Shown here: positions 1-6,438 of the stretch, piece by piece
Numbering within the stretch: the stretch's first letter is position 1
How the letters are laid out: every line of letters begins with the position of its first letter
Assembly (NCBI GenBank): GCA_964597315.1
Contig: CAZQXD010000038.1
Location: 1-37,197, forward strand
Source: CAZQXD01 sp964597315
Lineage (GTDB): Bacteria > Pseudomonadota > Gammaproteobacteria > Competibacterales > Competibacteraceae
Reading direction: 5' to 3'
DNA: 37,197 nucleotides
Position numbers and translations under genes: made by a program
Notes under the pieces: model-generated
Told to the model about the DNA's origin: nothing
What the model saw: the letters and a program-made list of their open reading frames with translations, nothing else
Database searches by the model: none

Positions 1-286
1 CGGCTGTATCCTTGCGCGAATCGGCGATCTTTTCGTGCCATTTCGCCACCCGCTGCTGCTGGCGGCGATAGGAGACCGCGTTCAGCCAGACCGTTTCCGG
101 TTGGCGCTTCAGCGCGGTCAACGCCGCACTGGATTGGGCGTAGCCCATTCGCTCGCCACGCTGAAACGCCTTGGTGCGGCTCTCCAGCCCCCCGTTGTAG
201 ACGTAGCGCACGCAGCCGAAGGTTCGCGCAAGCTCTTGGGCTTGGGCGTCGGTCGGGTAGCAACGGAACGTCCAGCGTTGTTTCAT
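1..286 (-). pseudogene. tnpB: TnpB (OrfB, IS200/IS605 group), internally deleted and cut by the window edge
   Basis: Read on the minus strand from the ATG at 286-284 (a second in-frame ATG lies at 295), the protein begins MKQRWTFRCYPTDAQAQEL, followed by RTFGCVRYVYN. This is the classic N-terminus of TnpB, the RNA-guided nuclease of IS200/IS605 elements. After WLNAVS, at about residue 72, the reading passes without a frame break to YRRQQQRVAKWHEKIADSRKD. In full-length relatives that segment lies roughly 130-150 residues further on. The skipped part normally holds the rest of the wedge/recognition region and the first RuvC aspartate. The copy therefore looks like a deletion remnant that cannot be a normal nuclease. 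The C-terminus lies outside the window, so whether later motifs survive is unknown. The family call is firm. The size of the deletion is from memory of family alignments. Confidence 0.85.
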
Positions 287-329
287 GGCTTGCATTTGAG
301 TATAGCGCCTGGTAAGGCGACACAAGACA

Positions 330-377
330 GCACGCCTATGGCGTGCCCGCTATCCCTCCCCGCCCTGAAGGACGGGG
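330..377. repeat. Two hairpins at the TnpB element's upstream end
   Basis: A perfect 7-bp stem (GCACGCC, 3-nt loop, GGCGTGC) spans 330-346. A second hairpin spans 358-377; on the minus strand its 8-bp stem is CCCCGTCC, loop TTCA, GGGCGGGG, with one G-T pair. Subterminal hairpins of this kind are typical of IS200/IS605 ends, and these sit just upstream of tnpB. The element end probably lies between about 378 and 385, next to the ribosome-binding site of the following gene. The exact boundary cannot be fixed from one copy. Confidence 0.6.
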
Positions 378-396
378 TCTCTCGCGGAGAAACACG

Positions 397-660
397 ATGA
401 ACGCCAAACTGAACGATCCACTGCGCCAGCAACTGGAAAAAGCCCACCGCGACCACGCCAATTTACAGATTCCGGTCATTGTCACGGTCGAGCCAGGCAC
501 CGACACCACCGAACTGGAACGCCGAGGGCTTAAGGTCTATCGGGTGATAGAAAGCATCCACGCCGTATGCGGCACCATCGAGGCCGATCAGGTGGAGTCT
601 CTGGCCGAATGTGACCAGGTCCAATCCCTGGAACACGACGGCGAAGTACGGATTCTCTAA
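397..660 (+). CDS. Stand-alone protease-propeptide/inhibitor I9-like small protein
   Basis: This 87-residue protein has no signal peptide or membrane segment. The ATG at 397 follows GGAG at 386-389 with 7-nt spacing. The core, from about residue 27 (IPVIVTVEPGTDTTELERRGLKVYR through IEADQVESLAECDQVQSLEHDGEVRIL), has the beta-alpha-beta-beta-alpha-beta pattern of subtilisin propeptides (I9/PA2778-like): an IPVIVT strand, an amphipathic helix, and a closing VQSLEHDGE strand. Such domains fold subtilases or inhibit them. A subtilase lies 0.9 kb downstream on the other strand and carries its own similar N-terminal segment (RPVIVTFKP), so this one could be a separate inhibitor. Its stop overlaps the stop of the convergent next gene by 4 nt. 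The TnpB element ends about 10-20 bp upstream and may have replaced its promoter. The family call is by pattern, not by search. Confidence 0.7.
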   Translation: MNAKLNDPLRQQLEKAHRDHANLQIPVIVTVEPGTDTTELERRGLKVYRVIESIHAVCGTIEADQVESLAECDQVQSLEHDGEVRIL

Positions 661-1424
661 CTCTCCTCGCCAATCCGGCCATGGCGGCTGCGAGCCAGGC
701 GTTTGTAAGCGCTGCGGTCGGCGGCGTGACGTTGGCGCCAGTCGTCCAGATCCTTAAGCAGTTCCCTGGCGGCGCGGTTATGGTCAGCCAGCACCTTCAG
801 TTCTGGTCGGCGCTGTCCGGCTCCGATTAGTATCACCTGGACCACCGGATCGCCAGCCGCCACATGCAGAGAGACTTCAGAAGTGGGCTTGCGGATGGCT
901 AGATTGACGGGATGGGCGTACCAGTCGGTCTCCACCAGCCCCGCCAGCACTTCGAAACTGGGGGCAGGCCGGTTGAGGGGCGGCAGGAACAGGGCATGGA
1001 CCCCCGGCGGCGTCCGCCAGGCATAGGGCAAGTGCAGTTTGAACAGATCACCCTGGTCCTCCCGGTCGAAAAAGCTGATCCCCGGCTGAATCCCGCCCCG
1101 ATCCAGAGCGAAAGCGTTTCTGGCGAAACCGCGATCGGGATCATCCCGGACGTAGAATACCCGCGACTCGGCGCAAGCCAAGGGAGAGCGGAACGGATGG
1201 CAGCCCGCAGGCACCTCGGTGGGCGGGCACAGTCCGAAGCTGATCGGCGACCCCACCAGTAGCCCCAAGGCGGTGGCCGCAGTAAAAGGCAGGCACTGCT
1301 CCCGCACCCCGTAGCCCGGGGGCACGCGGTCCCGGGTACGGGCTGGCGCCGGGATCGGCAACACGGGGTTGCGGACCAAGGGCAGTACCTGCACATCAAG
1401 AGACGGGCTGACGGACTCGGACAC
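657..1424 (-). CDS. DUF6065-like conserved hypothetical protein
   Basis: This 255-residue cytoplasmic protein starts with GTG at 1424, chosen because AAGGAG stands 7 nt upstream on the minus strand (within 1431-1437). Segments such as VREQCLPFTAATALGLLVGSPISF, FKLHLPYAWRTPPGVHALFLPPLNRP and GLVETDWYAHPVNLAIRKP, then GDPVVQVILI, resemble the DUF6065 family as I remember it (a PPGY/H..LF.PP.N.P motif, then a D..Y..PVN motif). No biochemical role is known to me. The C-terminal 60 residues are charged and probably helical. It lies between the I9-like gene (convergent, 4-nt overlap) and the subtilase (same strand, 104 bp upstream), so it may be co-transcribed with the subtilase. The coding call is firm. 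The family assignment is moderate. Confidence 0.75.
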   Translation of the reverse strand: MSESVSPSLDVQVLPLVRNPVLPIPAPARTRDRVPPGYGVREQCLPFTAATALGLLVGSPISFGLCPPTEVPAGCHPFRSPLACAESRVFYVRDDPDRGFARNAFALDRGGIQPGISFFDREDQGDLFKLHLPYAWRTPPGVHALFLPPLNRPAPSFEVLAGLVETDWYAHPVNLAIRKPTSEVSLHVAAGDPVVQVILIGAGQRRPELKVLADHNRAARELLKDLDDWRQRHAADRSAYKRLARSRHGRIGEES

Positions 1425-1528
1425 GAGGCGCTCCTTGAGACGCCCAGGCAGTGTGGTTCATGGGGGCGCGTCGTTTTCAACCATAGATCGAATCAGCCCG
1501 GGGTTCCATGCCTGATAACCCCCCTTAG

Positions 1529-2764
1529 TCAGGGGATACCGTCGATCTTGGGCGGCATCGACAGCTCACAGGCCACCTGTTCCGCATCCACCCGGCCATA
1601 GCCGAACAGCTCATCCCGACCCGGCGCCCCCAAATTATCGGAGCGCCAGGCCAGCAGCCGACGGATGGTGATATTGTCCGCGTAGCGGTGCCCCCCAAAG
1701 GCCAGGGCCGCCGCGCCGCTCACATGGGGACAGGCCATGCTGGTGCCGCTGAGCTTGCGATACCCGCCCCCCGGCGCCGTGGACAGCACATCCACCCCAG
1801 GAGCGCACAATTCCACCTCCGGCCCACGACTGCTGAACGTCGGGATTTGGTTGGCGCTATCCACAGCCGAAACGGCGATGACCGACTCATAGCGGGCGGG
1901 CACGCCCACGGTATTGGGACCGGGCCCAGCATTGCCGGCGGCGGCCACTAGCAACACACCCTGCTTAAAGGCGGTATCGCACATGGTCTTGAGGGCGTTG
2001 GGGGCCGCGCTGCCGCCCAGGCTCATGCTGATCACTTTCATGCGCTTTTTGTTCACGCACCAGTCGATCCCGGCTATCAGCCAGCTCCACTGACCGGCGC
2101 CGGAGCGGCTCAACACCTTGACCGCATACAGATAGGCTGCGGGCGCCACCCCCACCACTCCGGCGCCGTTAATGGCCGCAGCGATGGTGCCGGCGCAGTG
2201 GGTGCCATGGCCATTGAAATCCATGGGAGTGCTCTCATCGGGCACGAAGCTGATTCCACCTTTGTAGTTGGACTTGAGATCCGGGTGTTGGTAATCCACC
2301 CCGGTATCCAGCACCCCTACCTTGATGGCCTTGGCCTGACTGCACTCCCAGGCCCGGGGCGCCTTGATCTGATTGACCCCGACTGGAATGGTCTCCGCCA
2401 ATACCGACGGCTGGTCCTCCACTTGCAATTGCGCGCCTACCCCCAGCCCACCCAGGGCATAGCACTGGCCGTCTTCCTCAACTTCGGCCACGTTGCCATT
2501 TTTACGCAGGGCGTCGATCTGCTTGTCGGTGAGGGAGGCCATGACGATGGGCGCCTCGAAGCGGTTTACGTCGTAGCCGATCATCTCCGCTGGCATACCC
2601 GAGGGCACGGCCACGCCCCGGGCCATATCGTCGGCGGTAAAGAAGCGCACCTCCTGTGAGCTTACGCCCGCAGCTTCAACGACCGCGAGTTTGTCTTTCT
2701 TTTTGTCCGGGCGTTGGTCCTTGGGTTTGAAGGTGACGATGACTGGCCGTCTCTTTTTGTCCAT
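1529..2764 (-). CDS. S8 family serine peptidase (subtilase), no signal peptide
   Basis: This 411-residue protein starts at the ATG at 2764, preceded by GAGGAGG with 5-nt spacing; a much longer upstream reading has no such support. Residues 1-100 (RPVIVTFKP to VAEVEEDGQ) look like an I9-type propeptide. The catalytic domain follows with the full S8 triad: Asp153 in VLDTGVD, His186 in NGHGTHCAGT and Ser342 in SGTSMACPHVSG, plus oxyanion Asn278 in AAAGNAG. The domain is normal in length and ends shortly after ELFGYGRVDAEQ. There is no signal peptide, so it is either intracellular or leaves the cell by another route. Natural substrates are unknown. An I9-like small gene at 397 may encode a partner inhibitor. 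The upstream 307 bp are shared with a divergent exported-protein operon. Confidence 0.95.
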   Translation of the reverse strand: MDKKRRPVIVTFKPKDQRPDKKKDKLAVVEAAGVSSQEVRFFTADDMARGVAVPSGMPAEMIGYDVNRFEAPIVMASLTDKQIDALRKNGNVAEVEEDGQCYALGGLGVGAQLQVEDQPSVLAETIPVGVNQIKAPRAWECSQAKAIKVGVLDTGVDYQHPDLKSNYKGGISFVPDESTPMDFNGHGTHCAGTIAAAINGAGVVGVAPAAYLYAVKVLSRSGAGQWSWLIAGIDWCVNKKRMKVISMSLGGSAAPNALKTMCDTAFKQGVLLVAAAGNAGPGPNTVGVPARYESVIAVSAVDSANQIPTFSSRGPEVELCAPGVDVLSTAPGGGYRKLSGTSMACPHVSGAAALAFGGHRYADNITIRRLLAWRSDNLGAPGRDELFGYGRVDAEQVACELSMPPKIDGIP

Positions 2765-3003
2765 GGTTGCCTCCTCGTGGCTCTCTGGATCAGGAACTAT
2801 GCGTACATCCCTGGCGCCATCTACAGGGGGTTTCCCTGCTCGTGGCGGGTCCGCTGCGGCGCCTTGACCAGCGAACCCCCAAAACCATCCACACTGTATA
2901 GCGCGGCTCGCCGCCTGTATGCAAAACCCGTCACAGGTCCAGGCGTGAATATTGGCCATCCCATACTTCTCCGGCCCTGCTTGCAGGGGTGTTGTGAGAG
3001 TGT

Positions 3004-3054
3004 ATTGAACAACGTTCAATTGAGGCTTACAATGGTGTCCTGAACGCTGTTTAA
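3004..3054 (+). promoter_or_regulatory. Promoter overlapped by two TetR-style palindromic operators
   Basis: A -35 TTGAAC (3005-3010) and a -10 TACAAT (3028-3033) are 17 bp apart, close to the sigma-70 consensus, and drive the gene at 3072. A perfect 17-bp palindrome, ATTGAACAACGTTCAAT (3004-3020), covers the -35. A second copy with one mismatch, CTGAACGCTGTTTAA (3040-3054), sits at the expected transcription start. Their centres are 35 bp apart. Paired TGAAC-N3-GTTCA boxes across a promoter are typical of TetR/AcrR-type repression; no such regulator is encoded in the window. The rest of the 2765-3071 intergenic stretch holds a tight inverted repeat (CCCTGC-TT-GCAGGG, 2975-2988) and no convincing gene. 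Confidence 0.6.
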
Positions 3055-3071
3055 TTAATAGGAGAATCACC

Positions 3072-3488
3072 ATGCGAACCACCCGCCTTGCCGTGCTTCT
3101 GCTTTGCCTGTCCCTGTCCGCCGGGCCGGTCCTCGCCGCCAGCGAAACCCTGTCTGGAGGCTCAGCCCTGTCTGCCCAAGGCTCGGCTATGATCGTGACC
3201 GGCAGCCTGGACGTACTCACCGCCGGCGCTTCGGTGGTGGTGGAGTCGGTAACCGTGGCCGGTGAGTCCGTGGTGGTGGTGGTGGACGGCTTGTCCGAGG
3301 CGGGCAAACTGACCTTGCGGCTGTCCGGGGCCGCCCTGGGTGGGGCTTCCCTGGCGGTGGGCGCTACCCTGGAGGTGGTCTCCATGAGTACCGGGTATCT
3401 GCTGGTCAGCGCTGGCGAAGTACTCGCTTTCCTTCCCAATGAAGCCGGTCGGACGCTGCTTCATCACTCGACCCACACGGGGTTCTAA
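3072..3488 (+). CDS. Small exported protein of unknown function
   Basis: This 138-residue protein begins with a clear Sec signal peptide (MRTTRLAVLLLCLSLSAGPVLA, cleavage after about residue 22). The ATG at 3072 follows TAGGAG. The mature part is rich in Ser, Gly, Ala and Val, with alternating hydrophobic strands (MIVTGSLDVLTAGASVVVESV, SVVVVVDGLSEAGKLTLRLS), suggesting a small beta-rich periplasmic or surface protein; it contains no cysteine. I do not recognise a family. It starts an operon with the DUF2145 gene 3 nt downstream, under the operator-flanked promoter at 3004-3054. It is divergent from the subtilase. Coding status is well supported by the promoter, ribosome-binding site and signal peptide. 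Confidence 0.85.
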   Translation: MRTTRLAVLLLCLSLSAGPVLAASETLSGGSALSAQGSAMIVTGSLDVLTAGASVVVESVTVAGESVVVVVDGLSEAGKLTLRLSGAALGGASLAVGATLEVVSMSTGYLLVSAGEVLAFLPNEAGRTLLHHSTHTGF

Positions 3489-3491
3489 GCC

Positions 3492-4292
3492 ATGGTTATC
3501 AAGCGGCTGTGGTGGCTGCTGCTGATGGCGGCGCTGGGCCTGGGCGGACGGGCTTTGGCGGGGACCGCTTGCGAGGCTTACCGACCGGATGTGACGGCCT
3601 ATCTGGGCGCTACCCAACTGGCCCTGCGCAGCCTAGCCGTGCTCGAAGATTCCGGCGCCGATCTGGCCCTGGTAGGTCGAGTGGGGGCGGACCTGTCCCG
3701 CCACGGGCTGAAATACAGTCATATGGGCATCGTCTTTCGACGCCATCCCAAGGGCCGCTGGTTGTTCGTCCACCTGCTCAATCAATGTGGCGGCGACCGC
3801 TCGGGACTGTATGACGAAGGCTTGCTCAATTTCTTCATGGATGACCCCCATCGGCTGGAGGCGGTGATCATGATTCCCAGCCCCAGCTTGCAGCGCAAAC
3901 TGGCCCGAACGTTGGCAAAGGGCGCCGGCCACGCCCTGCATCAACCCCGCTATAGCATGCTGGCCTATCCCTTCTCCACGACCTATCAGAATTCCAACCA
4001 GTGGGTTCTGGAGCTTATCGCCGCAGCGCAAAGCGGCGGCGCCGACCGGGGCCTGATCCAAGCGCATTTACGGGCTACCGGCTACCAACCCGACCGGGTG
4101 CGCCTGTCCGCCCTGGAGCGCCTGGGGGCGGCCCTGACCCGAGCCAATATCAGCTTCACGGATCATCCTCTGTCAGAGCGGCTGAACGGGGAGTACAGCG
4201 TGGTGACGGTTAGCTCGGTGCTTCGCTATCTGGATAAAATCGACGCGCCAACGGCCCGTCATGAACTCCATGCATCCGCTGGGATGGAGTGA
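3492..4292 (+). CDS. DUF2145 family exported protein
   Basis: The 266-residue product has a signal peptide (about 1-23, MVIKRLWWLLLMAALGLGGRALA). It then matches the DUF2145 pattern along its whole length: LALVGRVGADLSRHGLKYSHMGIV, VHLLNQCGG, GLLNFFMDDPHRLEAVIMIPSP, PRYSMLAYPFSTTYQNSNQWVLE, GYQPDRVRLSALERLGAALTRANISFTDHP and a closing VVTVSSVLRYL. The invariant His in KYSHMG and the NSNQW block suggest an NlpC/P60-like or related hydrolase fold, but no function is established to my knowledge. It begins 3 nt after the upstream gene, so the two are surely co-transcribed. Its own ribosome-binding site is weak, which is compatible with translational coupling. The family call is strong, the role unknown. 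Confidence 0.9.
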   Translation: MVIKRLWWLLLMAALGLGGRALAGTACEAYRPDVTAYLGATQLALRSLAVLEDSGADLALVGRVGADLSRHGLKYSHMGIVFRRHPKGRWLFVHLLNQCGGDRSGLYDEGLLNFFMDDPHRLEAVIMIPSPSLQRKLARTLAKGAGHALHQPRYSMLAYPFSTTYQNSNQWVLELIAAAQSGGADRGLIQAHLRATGYQPDRVRLSALERLGAALTRANISFTDHPLSERLNGEYSVVTVSSVLRYLDKIDAPTARHELHASAGME

Positions 4293-4373
4293 TCGGCGGT
4301 CTCTGGGAACCCGTAAATTTACCCTCTCCCTGGCTATACTTGTTCTCAGTTTGACCAATGTCGATTAATCTTT

Positions 4374-4398
4374 GGCCCGCGCCAACCGGCGCCGGGCC
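4374..4398. other. Strong GC hairpin without a T-tract
   Basis: GGCCCGCGCC (4374-4383), loop AACC, then GGCG-C-CGGGCC (4388-4398) forms a ten-pair stem with a one-base bulge, about 80 bp after the DUF2145 stop and 65 bp before the esterase start. No run of T follows on either strand, so it is not a textbook terminator. It may stabilise the upstream mRNA end. The rest of 4293-4462 shows no clear promoter by eye. Confidence 0.4.
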
Positions 4399-4462
4399 GA
4401 CGCCTTAGGGAAATCCGGCGTCACGGGCAAGCTCACACACCTCCATAATAAGGCCAACACTA

Positions 4463-5452
4463 ATGACAAAACGATTTCTTATCTTTCCCGCACTATGGCT
4501 CTGTCTACTGTTACCTCTGTCAGCCCCGGCTTCGCTGCTGCCCAATTACACCGATCTGGTCGCTTTCGGAGACAGCCTCACGGATACCGGCAATAACGCC
4601 ATACTGTCTGATACCGCCTTCGGCGGCGCCCGCACCCCGGTGCCGCTAACCCCACCGGACATCGTCGCCACCGCTCCCTATATTTCCGATCGCTATTCCA
4701 ATGGCCCGATCTGGCTAGAGCAGTTCGCCAACGCCCTGGGATTATCCGCCCTGCCCTCCCTAGGGGGAGGCAGCAACTACGCCTATGGCGGCGCCCTGAC
4801 CTTCACCGATGCGGCGATCACTCCCGTGCCCAGCCTGCGCCAGCAGGTGGATCAGTATTTGTCCGATGTGGGCAATACCGCCTCCGCCGATACCCTGTAT
4901 GTGGTCGCCGGTGGCGGCAACGACGCCCGCTTCGCCTTCACCCAGCCCGACCCCCTGGCGGTGCTGGGGGGGCTGCCGGACCGAATCGCCGGTTTGATTG
5001 ATGATCTTTCCACTGCCGGGGCCACGGATTTTTTGGTGTGGAACCTGCCCGATTTGGGCATGTCTCCGGTGCTGAACACCGACCCCATCTTAAGCGCCGG
5101 CGTCAGCGCTCTATTGGCGGGCATCAACACCGCCCTGGCCGCCCGCCTGGCTCTGTTAGAGTCCAGTCTGGGCGTGAACATTGAGCTTTTTGACGTGTTC
5201 GGAGTGGTAGAGGAGATCGCCGCCGACCCGTCGGCCTTCGGGCTGACCGATGTTTCCAACGCCTGCGCCCTGGACCCGGTTTGTATCGCCGATCCCGATG
5301 GGTATTTCTTCTGGGACGGCATCCACCCCACCACCACCGGCCACAGACTGGTGGCCCAGGCGGTATTGCAGGCCGTACCCGAACCCCCGGCGTGGTTGTT
5401 GCTGGGGGTCGGGCTGGTGGCTCTAAGGGCGGGACGGCTCCGGGCCGGCTAG
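4463..5452 (+). CDS. SGNH/GDSL esterase-lipase with PEP-CTERM sorting tail
   Basis: This 329-residue exported hydrolase has a signal peptide at about 1-23. The GDSL block VAFGDSLTDTGNN places the nucleophile at Ser38. Block III is AGGGND (Asn153), and the WDGIHPT block supplies Asp285 and His288. The set is complete, so the enzyme should be active as an ester hydrolase. The C-terminus (306-329) is a PEP-CTERM signal: PEP followed by a hydrophobic helix (AWLLLGVGLVAL) and a short Arg-rich end (RAGRLRAG). In known systems exosortase removes this tail and the protein goes to the exopolysaccharide layer. No exosortase is in the window. The stop overlaps the convergent reductase gene by 4 nt (CTAG). 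The substrate is unknown. Confidence 0.95.
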   Translation: MTKRFLIFPALWLCLLLPLSAPASLLPNYTDLVAFGDSLTDTGNNAILSDTAFGGARTPVPLTPPDIVATAPYISDRYSNGPIWLEQFANALGLSALPSLGGGSNYAYGGALTFTDAAITPVPSLRQQVDQYLSDVGNTASADTLYVVAGGGNDARFAFTQPDPLAVLGGLPDRIAGLIDDLSTAGATDFLVWNLPDLGMSPVLNTDPILSAGVSALLAGINTALAARLALLESSLGVNIELFDVFGVVEEIAADPSAFGLTDVSNACALDPVCIADPDGYFFWDGIHPTTTGHRLVAQAVLQAVPEPPAWLLLGVGLVALRAGRLRAG

Positions 5453-6195
5453 CGGTAATCCGGGTTGGGAAAATCGAAGCGGCAACCGGCCTCCCATTGG
5501 GAACGCTGGTTGCCGTGGGCGGGGATGCCGTCGGCAGCTTTGATCATCCGCGCCAGATGCAGCAGATTCCAGGTCATGAATGTGGTGTTACGGTTGGTGA
5601 AATCGTTCTCTGGACCACCGGAACCGGGGTCACGGTAAGAGGGTCCCGGCCCGGCCTCACCCAACCAGGCGGCGTCGGCCTGGGGTGGGATCACGTAGCC
5701 CAAATGTTGCAGGGAATACAAGATATTCATGGCGCAGTGCTTGGCTCCATCCTCGTTGCCAGTGATAAGACACCCCCCCACCCGACCGTAATAAGCATAC
5801 TGGCCCTGATCGTTGAGTTGACCCGAAGCGGAGTACAGGCGCTCCACCACCTGGGTGCATACCGAGGACTTGTCCCCTAGCCAGATGGGCGTGGTGATGA
5901 CCAGTATCTCTGCGTCCATCACCTTGACCAGCAGATCCGGCCAGTCGTCCCGCTCCCAGCCATGCTTGGTCATGTCTGGATAGACGCCGTGGGCGATACG
6001 GTAATCCACCGGCCGCAACACCTCCACGGCGACGCCGTTTTTCTCCATGATGGCCCGGGAAATCTCGATTAGCCCGTCGGTGTGGGACAACTCTGGGCTG
6101 GGTTTGAGGGTGCAGTTCAGGAACACCGCCTTGAGATCGGAAAAATCCCAGGGGCTGGTATCGCACATCTGTATTTGTTTGTCGCTCAGGGTCAT
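5449..6195 (-). CDS. Flavodoxin-fold NAD(P)H-dependent FMN reductase-like protein
   Basis: This 248-residue cytoplasmic protein starts at the ATG at 6195, preceded by GGAGG with 6-nt spacing; in-frame sequence further upstream lacks support. The first strand and phosphate loop are KAVFLNCTLKPSPELSHTDGLI. A central segment, DAEILVITTPIWLGDKSSVCTQVVERLY, matches the flavin-binding (PIWLG...K) loop of NADPH-dependent FMN reductases. GRVGGCLITGNEDGAKHCAMNILYSLQHLGYVIPP is the following strand-helix unit that these proteins share. It probably reduces quinones, flavins or another small substrate with NAD(P)H; the substrate cannot be told. It is divergent from the Spondin_N gene and convergent with the esterase. 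Confidence 0.88.
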   Translation of the reverse strand: MTLSDKQIQMCDTSPWDFSDLKAVFLNCTLKPSPELSHTDGLIEISRAIMEKNGVAVEVLRPVDYRIAHGVYPDMTKHGWERDDWPDLLVKVMDAEILVITTPIWLGDKSSVCTQVVERLYSASGQLNDQGQYAYYGRVGGCLITGNEDGAKHCAMNILYSLQHLGYVIPPQADAAWLGEAGPGPSYRDPGSGGPENDFTNRNTTFMTWNLLHLARMIKAADGIPAHGNQRSQWEAGCRFDFPNPDYR

Positions 6196-6378
6196 GGCGC
6201 CCTCCACTTGATGCGTTCGAGAAGCACAATGGCGGCTTCTCTCTATCAAGGGTAGACCACGCCACCCGCCCGGACTCCGGGGGGCAAATCCCACCAAAGG
6301 CGGCTACCCTAGTAGGAACCGGTGACGGCCGCGCCATGCCACCGGCACCCGGCAGGATGCTATTCCTCAACCTAACCG

Positions 6379-6426
6379 CCCCTGTCACCATCTGCGGACC
6401 GCCTCCCAGCCAGTCCCCGACAGGGG
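6379..6426 (+). other. Inverted repeat in the leader of the Spondin_N/CHRD gene
   Basis: CCCCTGTC (6379-6386) and GACAGGGG (6419-6426) are perfect 8-bp arms around a 32-nt loop. They end 2 nt before the ribosome-binding site GGGAG (6428-6432) of the gene starting at 6439. In the mRNA this stem could influence access to the start. It may also be coincidence. No clear promoter was seen in the rest of 6196-6378. Confidence 0.35.
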
Positions 6427-6438
6427 AGGGAGAAGATC

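Noticed and set aside
2765..3439. N-terminal extension of the subtilase to 3439
   Set aside because: The extension would be antisense to the exported-protein gene and its promoter; the ATG at 2764 has an excellent ribosome-binding site directly before the propeptide.
4337..4352. TGGCTATACTTGTTC as a sigma-54 promoter for the PEP-CTERM esterase
   Set aside because: The -12 GC is missing (TC stands in its place), so the invariant spacing rule fails.
5281..5880. 199-codon plus-strand frame across the esterase/reductase junction
   Set aside because: It crosses two convergent, well-supported genes in a non-coding frame.
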